64,000 nt of DNA, from NCBI GenBank assembly GCA_028736075.1, contig CP117875.1:2108001-2172000 (forward strand), written 5' to 3'. The DNA comes from Chryseobacterium sp. KACC 21268 (GTDB lineage: Bacteria > Bacteroidota > Bacteroidia > Flavobacteriales > Weeksellaceae). Below, one piece after another: positions 25,618 to 34,290 of this stretch (the first letter of the stretch is position 1; every line of letters begins with the position of its first letter). The notes beneath the pieces are model-generated. The model was not told the DNA's origin, made no database searches, and was given only the letters and a program-made list of their open reading frames with translations. Position numbers and translations under genes: made by a program.

Positions 25618-26253
25618 ATGTCATTAGAATTAGTTTTAAAATATTTCCCAGATATCACCAGCGAGCAAAAAGACCAGTTCGCAGAGCTCGAAAAATTGTA
25701 CAAAGATTGGAATGAGAAGATCAACGTCATCTCCAGAAAAGATACGGACAGTCTCTACGAAAAGCACATTCTCCATTCTCTCGGAATTGCAAAAGTGATG
25801 CAGTTTGCGGACAATACCAAAGTTCTCGACATCGGAACTGGAGGCGGTTTTCCCGGGATTCCATTAGCGATTCTTTTCCCAAATGCACAATTCACTTTGG
25901 TGGACAGCATTGGCAAAAAAATCACCGTTGTGAAAGGCGTTACGGAAAGTCTCGGTTTGAAAAACGTCACTGCACATCATATGAGAGCGGAACAATTGAA
26001 AGAAAAATTCCATTTCGTGGTGAGTCGTGCGGTCACACAAATGCCAGTTTTCCTCACTTGGCTGAGAGGCAAATTCGAGAAAGAACAATTCAATCCGAAG
26101 CACAATGGCGTTTTGTATCTCAAAGGAGGAGATCTTGGAGAGGAATTGGCAGGTTTACGATGTGAAATCTTCCAGCTGAAAAATTATTTCGAGGAAGAAT
26201 TCTTTGACACCAAAAAAGTCGTATATCTATCAAAAGGTAATTTCAATAATTAA
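25618..26253 (+). CDS. rsmG: 16S rRNA (guanine-527 N7)-methyltransferase
   Basis: RsmG (GidB) methylates G527 in the decoding region of 16S rRNA using SAM; its loss gives low-level streptomycin resistance in many bacteria. The 211 residues are of normal length. Signature sequences are WNEKINVISRKD, HILHSLGIAKV, VLDIGTGGGFPGIPLAILFP (SAM loop), LVDSIGKKITVV and VVSRAVTQMP. In many bacteria the gene neighbours gidA/parAB; here it stands before two lipoprotein genes instead. The nearest starts 11 bases after its stop. Confidence 0.96.
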   Translation: MSLELVLKYFPDITSEQKDQFAELEKLYKDWNEKINVISRKDTDSLYEKHILHSLGIAKVMQFADNTKVLDIGTGGGFPGIPLAILFPNAQFTLVDSIGKKITVVKGVTESLGLKNVTAHHMRAEQLKEKFHFVVSRAVTQMPVFLTWLRGKFEKEQFNPKHNGVLYLKGGDLGEELAGLRCEIFQLKNYFEEEFFDTKKVVYLSKGNFNN

Positions 26254-26264
26254 TAAAAGAAACG

Positions 26265-26687
26265 ATGATGAAGAAAGCACTTATTTTATCAATGATTTCC
26301 CTGTCTTTTGCAAGCTTCATTTCCTGCAACGACAATGATGATTATCCACAGATTCAAGAAGTTTTTGCCACCAAAATAGACAGCGTCAAAATCCCGATAG
26401 ACACGATGACTTTGGGTGTAGCACAGGATTTTAAAGTATATTCTACATTTACCAGAACCTGCGAAGGGATTTATAGTTACGACTATCAATATACCAATGA
26501 TTCTGTAAGAACGATTGCCAATTTTGGCTACAAAACCAACGAAGCCTGCTCAGACGGAACTTATGTAGATGGCAGCCGAATCAGCTTCAAACCTACAAAA
26601 ACGGGTAACTATACGTTCAAATTCTTTACAGGAAAAGATGCAGCAGGCGCTAGTACTTTCCTTGAAAAGAAGGTTGTGGTTGAGTAG
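26265..26687 (+). CDS. Lipoprotein of unknown function
   Basis: The 140-residue protein has a lipobox FISC at about residue 21, followed by NDNDDYPQ. The acidic start of the mature chain resembles the lipoprotein export signal of Flavobacteriia surface lipoproteins. The mature part is a small beta domain (VYSTFTRTCEGIYSYDYQYTN, TKTGNYTFKFFTGKDAAG) with two further cysteines that could form a disulfide. I cannot name the family. ATG codons at 26265 and 26268 are both possible. It is probably co-transcribed with rsmG. Confidence 0.78.
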   Translation: MMKKALILSMISLSFASFISCNDNDDYPQIQEVFATKIDSVKIPIDTMTLGVAQDFKVYSTFTRTCEGIYSYDYQYTNDSVRTIANFGYKTNEACSDGTYVDGSRISFKPTKTGNYTFKFFTGKDAAGASTFLEKKVVVE

Positions 26688-26728
26688 TATTTTTTAATTA
26701 CTCTCTTAATTTCAAAAGACAATTCTAA

Positions 26729-27238
26729 ATGAGATATTTTATTTCACTATTATTAGTAACAATTTTTTGTTCTTGTTCTAAGGAGATTAAAGAGAAAAAT
26801 TATACTGACAAAGACCTTGAAATAGATTTACCTGTAGGTTGGACAATTTCGGATCAGGAGGATTTTGGAACTGGGAAATATTTTGCGATTGAAAAAAACG
26901 GATTTAATTCCAGTGGAGTAGTGACTATTTCATTTGTGGAAAGCGATCGTAATCTGGAAGAATGGATAGAGATGAATATGGATGAATTAAAATCAAGTTT
27001 TATCCTTAAGAAAGCTGATGTGAAATTTGGAAAAATTATACAAACCAAATTTCAAAATATGGACGCTCTTTCTTCAGAATATCGATTAAATTTATTAGGT
27101 GTAGGTCATAGCGGAGTCATTTATGCTTTTTCGAAAAACGGCAGAGTGTTTGCGTTTATGCAGCAGGGAGCAGACGAAGATAGTGATGACAACGAAAGTG
27201 GTTTTGCTCACCTTCAGAGTAATCTTATTATTAAATAA
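26729..27238 (+). CDS. Lipoprotein of unknown function
   Basis: The 169-residue protein has a lipoprotein signal with lipobox FCSC at about residue 14-16. The mature part begins DLEIDLPVGWTISDQEDFGTGK, similar in outline to the lipoprotein at 16182, then EYRLNLLGVGHSGVIYAFSKNGRVFAFMQQGA. The layout is like PsbP/DcrB-type periplasmic proteins, but no catalytic residues can be pointed to. The C-terminal end is acidic (EDSDDNES). Confidence 0.75.
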   Translation: MRYFISLLLVTIFCSCSKEIKEKNYTDKDLEIDLPVGWTISDQEDFGTGKYFAIEKNGFNSSGVVTISFVESDRNLEEWIEMNMDELKSSFILKKADVKFGKIIQTKFQNMDALSSEYRLNLLGVGHSGVIYAFSKNGRVFAFMQQGADEDSDDNESGFAHLQSNLIIK

Positions 27239-27331
27239 TTTTAAACAAAATTTACGCACTTTGCGATAAATATTTTCCCAAAATCAGCAAAAAATTAATT
27301 AAATTGAGCCTTTACTTCAAAAGGCTTTTTT

Positions 27332-30025
27332 ATGCAGTTTCTCCACAGGATTATTTCAGAATTATTAGAAAATCACAAAGACCTTTCAGTGTTGGACATC
27401 GTCTTACCCGGAAAGCGTCCAATGGTTTTTATCAAAAGAATCTTGCAGGAAAAGCAATACCAAGGCCTTCTTCCCAACTTTGTCACGATAGACGAACTCA
27501 TCGCAGAACTCTCCGAAAATCTGGAAATTAAAGGAATCGCACTCTGGCTTTTCGCTTACCGAACGTATCAAAAAGTAGATACATCCGAAGATTTTTCCGG
27601 CTTCCTCAAATGGTTTCCAACCTTGCAAAAAGATTGGGACGATATGATGAAATTTTCAGAAAATGACCAAAAGATCCTCGAATGGATGTTGGACGAGGAA
27701 CGCATCAAAAACTGGGGCGAAGACCTTGGCGATGAGGACAACGCAAGAAAAAGAAACCTCAATTTCTGGCGAAAAATGAACGAGTTCCTACCGCTTCTAA
27801 AATCAGACTTAAGGAACGAGAATCTCGCCACTTCCGGAATGATCTATCAGGAAGCATTTTCCAAATTAGAAGCTTTCGCTAAATCGACTCAAAATCACTT
27901 TGTTTTCTGTGGTTTCAACGCATTATCAAGAGTTGAGGAGCAACTCGTCAGAAAATTACTGCAATGGAACAAAGCCGAAACCTACTTCCAGGCCGACAAA
28001 TATTACATTGACGATGCAAGACAGGAATCCGGAAAATTCCTAAGAGAAACCATCACGTGGAAAGAATTCGACCTTTACAGAAATTTCAATTGGATCGATG
28101 ACCAATTCTCTCAACCAAAAAATATCAAGACCTACGAAGTCTCCGGAAACATCGTTCAGGCAAAGGTTTTACCAGAACTTCTGAGGAAAATTCCAAAAGA
28201 AGAATTGTCAGAAACCGCTTTGGTCTTGTTGGATGAGAATCTTCTGCCAGCGGTTTTGGACAGCTTGACTTCTGTTGAAAGCGTGAACATCACGATGGGT
28301 TTTCCGTTGAAGAATTTGTCGTTCAGCAACGCGATCAAGAAACTACTTTATCTACAAAAACAGCAGGAGAAAAAATCTTCCAGCTATTATTATGCCGATG
28401 TTTTACCAATCTTGGAAGAACTTCCAAATGATGAAATCGATGGCGCGATCATTCAAGATTTCATTGCAAAGATCGAGGAGCGGAATATCGTTTATATTTC
28501 CAAAAATCTATTGGCAGAATTACTTGGAAAGCTAAGCTATTTCCAGCTTCTTCAAAAACCAGGGTCAACTCAGGATTTTCTCGATCTCTTAATTAAATTC
28601 TGTTACGAATTGAAGTTCAAGGAATTGGATGATATTCAGTATGAGAATGTGGCACATTTTGAAAAGGTTTTCAAAGTCATCAAAAACCAATTGTTGCCTT
28701 ATAAAATTGATATTAAAATTGAGACTTTAGAAGTGCTCATCAATCAACTGGTCAACACAGAAAGCATTGATTTTGTGGGAGAACCGTTAGCGGGATTTCA
28801 GATTATGGGACTTTTGGAAACCCGACTTTTGAACTTCAAAAATATCATCTTGCTTTCAGTTAATGAAGGAAAATTACCTTTAGGAAATACACAAAACACA
28901 TATATTCCGTTTGATGTCCGCAAGAATTTCGGTCTGAATACTTTTCTCGAAAATGACAGCATCTACGCTTATCATTTTTACAGATTAATTCAAAATTCAG
29001 AAAATGTCCATCTGCTTTATAATGCATTGAGTTCTGGCGTCAACACAGGTGAAAAAAGCCGTTTCATCACACAATTGGAAATGGAAAGTCCACACAACAT
29101 TGAACATATCATCATCGAAAATACTTCCGAACCAATCTCGCAAGAACTGATGAAGATCGAGAAAAATGAAGCCGTAATGCAACTTCTGAACGAATGGAAA
29201 AACCGCGTTTCAGCTTCGCATCTTGTGACTTATCTTTATAATCCGATTGATTTTTACCTTAATCAAATTCTGAAAACGCGAGAAACCAACGAGATCGAGG
29301 AAGAACTTTCTCAAAGAAATTATGGGAATTTGGTTCATTATGCTTTACAGTTTTTGCACGAACCAATCAAAGGTAAAATTCTATCAATAAATGATTTAGA
29401 AGATTTACTTCAAAAAGTAGATGAATCTATAGAAGATGCGATTGAAAAACTAAAACACCAATCGGAATTCTACGAACGCGGAATGAATTTCATTCATAAA
29501 GAAATCGCCAAAAGGGTAGTGCGCAACATTGTAGAGTACGATCTGGAATTGGTGAAAAATGGCTCGGCGTTAGAGATCATCGACCTCGAAAAAGAGATCA
29601 ATTGTGATTTTTATCTTGATGAAAACCGAACTGACAAAATCAGCTTCTACGGCTTCATCGACAGAATTGACCGCCTGGACGGAGTAACTCGAGTGATTGA
29701 TTACAAAACGGCGAAACCAAAAAAATTAACTGTTAGTTTAGGAAAGAATAAAGAAGAAAAATTGCCGGAATTGTTTTTTAACGACGACTACAAACAAGCT
29801 TTACAACTTTCGATCTATAAATATTGCATCACCAATTCACTCAACATTAAACCAGAAAATGTGGAAACCGCCATCTGGTCTTTCGCAGAAGTGAATAATG
29901 GTCCGCAAAAACTCAATTTCATTGATATTGAAGATTCTGAAGTGGAAGATTCCATCAGAAATCTGATTGCAGAAATTTTGAATCCTGAAGTTCCGTTTGA
30001 GGAAAAGGAGAAAGTGAGTTGGTAA
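27332..30025 (+). CDS. PD-(D/E)XK nuclease family protein, AddB-like
   Basis: This is an 897-residue protein of the AddB/RecB-nuclease kind, expected to act in end resection at double-strand breaks with an AddA-type helicase that is not in this window. The N-terminal two thirds resemble an inactivated UvrD-like helicase; no Walker A is visible (opening LPGKRPMVFIKRIL, middle GLLETRLLNFKNIILLSVNE). The nuclease domain is C-terminal: GNLVHYALQFLHE near 665, then GFIDRID near 771 and VIDYKTAKPK near 790, the D...DxK catalytic set. The four-cysteine iron-sulfur cluster of Bacillus AddB is absent. A C-terminal YKQALQLSIYKY helix follows, as usual. Confidence 0.87.
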   Translation: MQFLHRIISELLENHKDLSVLDIVLPGKRPMVFIKRILQEKQYQGLLPNFVTIDELIAELSENLEIKGIALWLFAYRTYQKVDTSEDFSGFLKWFPTLQKDWDDMMKFSENDQKILEWMLDEERIKNWGEDLGDEDNARKRNLNFWRKMNEFLPLLKSDLRNENLATSGMIYQEAFSKLEAFAKSTQNHFVFCGFNALSRVEEQLVRKLLQWNKAETYFQADKYYIDDARQESGKFLRETITWKEFDLYRNFNWIDDQFSQPKNIKTYEVSGNIVQAKVLPELLRKIPKEELSETALVLLDENLLPAVLDSLTSVESVNITMGFPLKNLSFSNAIKKLLYLQKQQEKKSSSYYYADVLPILEELPNDEIDGAIIQDFIAKIEERNIVYISKNLLAELLGKLSYFQLLQKPGSTQDFLDLLIKFCYELKFKELDDIQYENVAHFEKVFKVIKNQLLPYKIDIKIETLEVLINQLVNTESIDFVGEPLAGFQIMGLLETRLLNFKNIILLSVNEGKLPLGNTQNTYIPFDVRKNFGLNTFLENDSIYAYHFYRLIQNSENVHLLYNALSSGVNTGEKSRFITQLEMESPHNIEHIIIENTSEPISQELMKIEKNEAVMQLLNEWKNRVSASHLVTYLYNPIDFYLNQILKTRETNEIEEELSQRNYGNLVHYALQFLHEPIKGKILSINDLEDLLQKVDESIEDAIEKLKHQSEFYERGMNFIHKEIAKRVVRNIVEYDLELVKNGSALEIIDLEKEINCDFYLDENRTDKISFYGFIDRIDRLDGVTRVIDYKTAKPKKLTVSLGKNKEEKLPELFFNDDYKQALQLSIYKYCITNSLNIKPENVETAIWSFAEVNNGPQKLNFIDIEDSEVEDSIRNLIAEILNPEVPFEEKEKVSW

Positions 30026-30053
30026 AATCTAGGAAGCATTTAAAAACACAATA

Positions 30054-30109
30054 TTTGTCATTCCGTAGGAATCTCGACTTGGTAGTTTAGATTCCTACGG
30101 AATGACAAA
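30054..30109. repeat. Perfect 21-bp inverted repeat between convergent genes
   Basis: Arms 30054-30074 and 30089-30109 are exact reverse complements (21 of 21) around a 14-base loop. The arm core is GTCATTCCGTAGGAATCT. It lies between two convergent genes and could stop transcription from both sides, but the lack of a T run and the exact arms suggest a dispersed palindromic repeat rather than an ordinary terminator. Confidence 0.85.
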
Positions 30110-30139
30110 ATGCGATAAAAAAACTATTCTTTAGAAAAA

Positions 30140-30790
30140 TTACGGCTGACTCTTCAATTTCAAATCCGTCAATTTACTTCTCACCTTTTTCATAAAATCA
30201 TCACCTGGATCCGCTTTGCCTGTGAAATATTTCGGGTCAGATTCTTTCCAAAGTTTTGAATTGCGGAAAATGCCATATTCCGAATGTCCAATAACGTATT
30301 CAATCGGATATTTTTTTGTTAAGTATCTTACCAGTTCTGCGTTGGCTTCCACTTGTTTGTCGGTCAAAGGTTGCGCTTTGCTTCCAATATTTTCGACGCC
30401 GATGGCGCAATAATTAAGGCCAATCGTGTGTCTGGCGAATAGTTCTGGATCAACCAATTGATAGATTGTTCCGTCTCTGTCGATGATGTAGTGGGAAGAA
30501 ACATTGAGCGAACTCTGTTTTTTCAAAGTCGATCTTTGATTTTCAAGATGAAGATTGTTGAAATATTTGAAATTGGATTCTACCGTTCCGCCAGCTGTGT
30601 AATGCAATACGATGATCTTCGGAGTGATCTTCGGAGTTTTCTGATCCAGACCGTGATGTTCCTTCATATATTCCAAACTCAACTCAATTTTTTCTTTAAA
30701 ATAATCAATTGGTTTTTGAATGATTTTGATGTTCTGAGCCTGAACCAAGAAACAAAAACTCAACATTAATATTTGGAAAAGTTTATTCAT
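30140..30790 (-). CDS. Secreted N-acetylmuramoyl-L-alanine amidase (amidase_2/PGRP)
   Basis: This is a zinc amidase that cleaves the bond between MurNAc and the peptide stem, or salvages muropeptides in the periplasm. The signal peptide covers 1-18 (MLSFCFLVQAQ). The domain begins TPKIIVLHYTAGGT, with the first zinc His in LHYTAGG, then SSHYIIDRDGTIYQLVDPELFARHTIGLNYCAIGVENIG and VIGHSEYGIF. Length is 216. No separate wall-binding domain is present. The start is separated from the next gene on this strand by a heptamer repeat. Confidence 0.9.
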   Translation of the reverse strand: MNKLFQILMLSFCFLVQAQNIKIIQKPIDYFKEKIELSLEYMKEHHGLDQKTPKITPKIIVLHYTAGGTVESNFKYFNNLHLENQRSTLKKQSSLNVSSHYIIDRDGTIYQLVDPELFARHTIGLNYCAIGVENIGSKAQPLTDKQVEANAELVRYLTKKYPIEYVIGHSEYGIFRNSKLWKESDPKYFTGKADPGDDFMKKVRSKLTDLKLKSQP

Positions 30791-30804
30791 AAGTATTTTA
30801 AAAT

Positions 30805-30839
30805 ATCAATTATCACTCATCAATTATCATTGATAAAAA
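30805..30839. repeat. Heptamer-phased repeat, ATCAATT type
   Basis: Blocks ATCAATT at 30805 and 30819, ATCACTC at 30812, ATCATTG at 30826 and ATAAAAA at 30833 are spaced exactly seven bases. The 11-base core is the reverse complement of one at 11715-11725. The repeat also contains the TGA stop of the DUF1287 gene. Confidence 0.65.
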
Positions 30840-31396
30840 TAATGTCCCGTGATCGTCCAACTAAACAAACAATCCTGCAAAACCTGCCCAGCGCCGATAT
30901 TGTGGACAATCAGATAACGTTTCCCGTCAGGTGATTTCTTGTTAACCACAATTCCGATATGCGTTAGATTTTTCGGCAGATCCCAAGTTACGATGTCGCC
31001 AGGAACGTAATCATTGGGATTGTTTGTGATTGGTTTCACTTTTCCAAATTTAGCAAAAAATACCTGCAGGTTTGGAACTCTGCGATGATCGATATTAGAA
31101 TCAGCTCTTTTCAATCCCCATTTTTTCGGATATTTTGAAAAATTCTTCACCATATCTTCGTGAACTTCCTTTTGCAGATCTATTCCCAATTTTCGGTAAG
31201 CACGAATCACAACATCGGTACAAACGCCTTTGTCAGCGGGAACATCGCCGTTCGGATATTTCAAAACGAAGTAGGCTGGGTCATAAACCACTTTATCTTT
31301 GGTCAACTCAAGCGCTGCATTGGAAAGTTTGGAAGGGAAATTCTGTCCAAAATTGAAAATTGAAATCAGAACAAATAGGAGAACATATTTTTTCAT
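30827..31396 (-). CDS. DUF1287 secreted protein (NlpC/P60-like fold)
   Basis: The 189-residue protein has a signal peptide (LLFVLISIFNFGQ). DUF1287 signatures are clear: YDPAYFVLKYPNGDVPADKGVCTDVVIRAYRKLGID, then DHRRVPNLQVFF, DYVPGDIVTWDL and HIGIVVN. The cysteine in KGVCTDVV and the histidines in LTHIGIVV and YLIVHNIG fit a cysteine-peptidase-like triad, so cell-wall hydrolysis is plausible but unproven for the family. It lies directly upstream of the amidase, which supports an envelope role. Its stop codon falls within a heptamer repeat. Confidence 0.88.
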   Translation of the reverse strand: MKKYVLLFVLISIFNFGQNFPSKLSNAALELTKDKVVYDPAYFVLKYPNGDVPADKGVCTDVVIRAYRKLGIDLQKEVHEDMVKNFSKYPKKWGLKRADSNIDHRRVPNLQVFFAKFGKVKPITNNPNDYVPGDIVTWDLPKNLTHIGIVVNKKSPDGKRYLIVHNIGAGQVLQDCLFSWTITGHYFYQ

Positions 31397-31403
31397 TTAG
31401 AAA

Positions 31404-31799
31404 CTATTTTTCTTTAATATCAGCAATAAATTTGTAATCAATTTGATTACCTTCTTTTGTAATTCTCGTAATTTCAATTACATCTTTTGGTAAATTTTTA
31501 TGATATTTTAGATCTCCAATCCTCCAATTGTAATATTTAACTGAATCTGATTTAGCATCATTTAATGACAGTTTCTCGTTGGGTCTTTTGAAACTTGATG
31601 ACTTAATATAAATTGAATCTTGAGTATTTGCATTATGAACTTCGAAAGTTTTATTCAAATACATACAATGAACTAATAGTTTCAAATCATCTTTATTATT
31701 AACTTCTTTATATGAGTGCTGATGAGGAGCGCCGGTTATAGCTAAGAAACAGGAGTTCAAAGTGGAAATCAACAATAAAATTGTAATTATTCTTTTCAT
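31404..31799 (-). CDS. Lipoprotein of unknown function
   Basis: The 131-residue protein has a lipobox LNSC near residue 17 and begins the mature chain with FLAITGAPHQHSYKE. The rest is a small lysine-rich domain without recognisable motifs (FKRPNEKLSLNDAKSDSVKYYNWRIGDLKYH). Its stop lies eight bases before the DUF1287 start, so it probably heads a three-gene envelope transcript with DUF1287 and the amidase. Confidence 0.72.
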   Translation of the reverse strand: MKRIITILLLISTLNSCFLAITGAPHQHSYKEVNNKDDLKLLVHCMYLNKTFEVHNANTQDSIYIKSSSFKRPNEKLSLNDAKSDSVKYYNWRIGDLKYHKNLPKDVIEITRITKEGNQIDYKFIADIKEK

Positions 31800-31828
31800 T
31801 TATGATAATTGATATAAATATAGAAACG

Positions 31829-31857
31829 AAAAAACCTACGAAATTATTCCGCAGGTT
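31829..31857 (-). terminator. Rho-independent terminator of the acyl-CoA dehydrogenase gene
   Basis: Arms 31833-31840 and 31850-31857 (8 bp, one wobble on the minus strand) are followed on the minus strand by six T. Confidence 0.7.
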
Positions 31858-31888
31858 GCTGTTAAAAATATATAAGATTGATTTGGTC

Positions 31889-33070
31889 TTATCCAAAGGC
31901 ATTGATGCCTGTAATATCCATTCCTGTGATCAGCAAATGGATGTCGTGCGTTCCTTCGTAAGTAATCACAGATTCCAGATTCGCGGCGTGACGCATCATC
32001 GGAAATTCTCCCATTATGCCCATACCGCCAAGCATTTGACGCGATTCTCTAGCAATGTCAATCGCCATTTTTACGTTATTTCTCTTAGCCATTGAGATTT
32101 GTGCTGGCGAAGCTTTATGTGCATTTTTCAAATTGCCCAGTTGGAAACAAAGCAATTGTGCTTTCGTGATTTCAGTAAGAAATTCAGCTAATTTCTTTTG
32201 TTGAAGTTGGAATCCGCCAATTGGTTTCCCAAACTGTTTTCTCTCTTTGGAATATTGAACAGCCGTGCAATAACAGTCGATTGCCGCCCCAATGACACCC
32301 CACGAAATCCCGTATCTCGCTGAGTTGAGGCAAGAAAGTGGTCCTTTCAAACCTTCAATATTAGGAAGTAGATTTTCTTTCGGAACTTTCACATTATTGA
32401 AAACCAATTCTCCCGTTTTGGAAGCTCTCAAACTCCATTTGTTGTGCGTGGTTGGTGTGGTGAAGCCTTCCATTCCGCGTTCCAGGATCATTCCTCGGAC
32501 TTTTCCGTCTTCGCCTTTTGCCCAAATTACGGCGATGTCGGCAATTGGAGAGTTGGTGATCCACATTTTAGCACCATTCAAAAGATAATGGTCGCCTTGG
32601 TCTGTGAATTTCGATTCCATTGAGGATGGGTCAGAACCGTGATTGGGCTCCGTCAATCCGAAACAGCCGATCAAATCGCCTGATGCCAATTTTGGTAAAT
32701 ATTTCTTTTTTTGTTCTTCAGAACCAAATTCAAAAATAGGAAACATCACCAATGAAGATTGTACAGAAGCTGCCGAACGAACTGCCGAATCGCCTCTTTC
32801 CAACTCCTGCATTATTAGACCATAGGAAATCTGGTCAAGTCCAGGACCGCCATATTCCTCGGGAATGTAAGGTCCCAAAGCCCCAATGTTGCCCAATTCC
32901 TTCATCAACCCTGGAATATCGGTGTGATTCTGCGCTGCTTCATCAATCTTAGGCATTACAAAACTTTCGACCCAACTGCTTACAGATTCGCGGATAAGCT
33001 TGTGTTCTTCGGTCAATAGGCTGTCTATGGAGTAATAATCTGGTATGCTGGTTAATGGATAGTACGACAT
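31889..33070 (-). CDS. Acyl-CoA dehydrogenase, glutaryl-CoA dehydrogenase-like
   Basis: This FAD flavoprotein oxidises an acyl-CoA to the enoyl-CoA. The 393 residues show all acyl-CoA dehydrogenase elements: GPYIPEEYGGPGLDQISYG, FGLTEPNHGSDPSSMES and LNGAKMWITNSPIADIAVIW around the flavin. The catalytic glutamate is at about 372 in TYEGTHDIH. The end GMDITGINAF and the N-terminal layout are those of glutaryl-CoA dehydrogenases, which also decarboxylate. This suggests lysine or tryptophan degradation, but no other genes of that route are nearby, so the substrate is inferred. Confidence 0.88.
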   Translation of the reverse strand: MSYYPLTSIPDYYSIDSLLTEEHKLIRESVSSWVESFVMPKIDEAAQNHTDIPGLMKELGNIGALGPYIPEEYGGPGLDQISYGLIMQELERGDSAVRSAASVQSSLVMFPIFEFGSEEQKKKYLPKLASGDLIGCFGLTEPNHGSDPSSMESKFTDQGDHYLLNGAKMWITNSPIADIAVIWAKGEDGKVRGMILERGMEGFTTPTTHNKWSLRASKTGELVFNNVKVPKENLLPNIEGLKGPLSCLNSARYGISWGVIGAAIDCYCTAVQYSKERKQFGKPIGGFQLQQKKLAEFLTEITKAQLLCFQLGNLKNAHKASPAQISMAKRNNVKMAIDIARESRQMLGGMGIMGEFPMMRHAANLESVITYEGTHDIHLLITGMDITGINAFG

Positions 33071-33085
33071 TGTTTTTGTTTTGCC

Positions 33086-33115
33086 TAAAAATAAAGCTTT
33101 TCTTGAATTACCAAA
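33086..33115 (-). promoter_or_regulatory. Bacteroidota-type promoter of the acyl-CoA dehydrogenase gene
   Basis: On the minus strand TTTG (33112-33115), 18 bp, TATTTTTA (33086-33093), which is seven of eight matches to the -7 box. Confidence 0.6.
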
Positions 33116-33240
33116 AAGTTTTGTTCACAAATAATTCATTTTCTGATTTTTTGCATTTTTCTACTTTGTTATTTTAAATTAAATGTTTCTAATGCTCATT
33201 GAGACTCATAATTATAATAAAAATAAAATCTGATAGGGGG

Positions 33241-33501
33241 TGGTTCCGAAGGGGGGTAACCCTGGTTCGGAACTACCCTTACTCTGGTTCGGAAATGGTT
33301 GCAACTGGTTCCGAAGTACCTGCAACCAGTTCCACAAATGGTCTCGACCATTTTACCAACCGCCTTTGGGTAGTCTTCAACCGCCCGAGACCACTTAGAT
33401 AACCGCCTGCAACAAGTTATTGAAGTATCCATAGGTGGTTCTGAACCGGTTGCGACCACTTGACCAACCAGCTTTTACCACTTCGGAACTTGCTGAGGAT
33501 T
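33241..33501. repeat. Degenerate tandem array, 21-22 bp units, about 12 copies
   Basis: Units begin at 33241, 33263, 33285, 33306, 33328, 33350, 33371, 33393, 33414, 33436, 33458 and 33480. When aligned, column 4 is T in all twelve, and columns 9 and 10 are A in eleven of twelve. Most units end in ACC or a variant. First halves are of TGGTT..GAA or ACTT..AACC type; second halves include CTGCAAC, GGTTGCGACC, TCTCGACC and CCGAGACC. The stretch is clearly more GC-rich than its surroundings. The period does not keep a reading frame, so it is not coding. Confidence 0.85.
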
Positions 33502-33601
33502 GTTTTTGTTGAATGGTGTTGGAATTAATGTTATTTTTATCACTGAATATATCGCTTACAAATCTCCGATAAAATTTAATTTTAGATAGCTTAATATAAA
33601 G

Positions 33602-34243
33602 ATGAAAAAAATATTTAAATTATTACTGATTCTAAATTTTCAAATAGTATTTGCACAAAATGATTATTTTGAAAAAGGAAATGATTTACTACAAAATGGG
33701 AAATATGAAGAAGCTCAAAAAATATTTGAAATTGGGCTTAAAGAAAATCCAAAAGATTTGATGTACAAAAATCAAATTGCTTTAGCATTAATTAACCAAG
33801 GTAAAAATAATGATGCGGAAGAAACTATTAAGGAAGTTTTGAAAATTGATAGCTTGAATGTTGCAGCTCTTTGGTACGGAGGAATTAATAATTTTATGGC
33901 AAAGGAGAGCAATTTTAAAAAAGCAATTATGTATTTTGAAAAAGCATACCCTTTAATTGATAAAAGCTCTGGTCAATTTTTTGGAGTTAATTTTTTTATT
34001 GGTAAAAGCTATAGAAATCTACTTTACTCGGAAGGTCTTAGCTATGAAGAGATTGATAGAATGTTGGAGACATTAGAAAAATATACGGAATTACAACCCG
34101 ACGCAGAAGATTATAAGGATACTATCAAATTCATATATTATATTAAAGAAAAAAGACCACCTAAAAATGTTAAAAAATGGGTTATTGCCAATAGTGAAAA
34201 GAAAGTGGAGGAATTATTGAAAAATGAACTTAAAGAGAATTAA
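33602..34243 (+). CDS. Exported TPR protein
   Basis: The 213-residue protein has a signal peptide (LLLILNFQIVFAQ). Tetratricopeptide repeats start at once: YFEKGNDLLQNGKYEEAQKIFEIGLKENP, then LALINQGKNNDAEETIKEVLKID and FKKAIMYFEKAYPLI. A C-terminal helical extension (PKNVKKWVIANSEKKVEELL) is basic. TPRs bind other proteins; the partner is unknown. The gene is AT-rich and stands alone between the repeat array and a shared terminator. Confidence 0.85.
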   Translation: MKKIFKLLLILNFQIVFAQNDYFEKGNDLLQNGKYEEAQKIFEIGLKENPKDLMYKNQIALALINQGKNNDAEETIKEVLKIDSLNVAALWYGGINNFMAKESNFKKAIMYFEKAYPLIDKSSGQFFGVNFFIGKSYRNLLYSEGLSYEEIDRMLETLEKYTELQPDAEDYKDTIKFIYYIKEKRPPKNVKKWVIANSEKKVEELLKNELKEN

Positions 34244-34290
34244 AGTTATACTAAAAATGTTAGGGTAACAATCAAATACGATTTAAACAA

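Larger units (their letters stand above)
33071..33601. other. Long intergenic region with promoter and repeat array
   Basis: These 531 bases hold the promoter of the dehydrogenase gene, a 12-unit repeat array (33241-33501) and the leader of the TPR gene. A minus-strand frame of about 87 codons overlaps the array but has no coding character. Confidence 0.7.

Noticed and set aside
33196-33459. Minus-strand open frame of 87 codons over the repeat array
   Set aside because: It exists only because the GC-rich array lacks stops. The 22-base period breaks any codon phase and the product has no protein-like pattern.
33241-33501. CRISPR array
   Set aside because: The units are contiguous and all differ; there are no identical repeats with unique spacers between them and no cas genes nearby.
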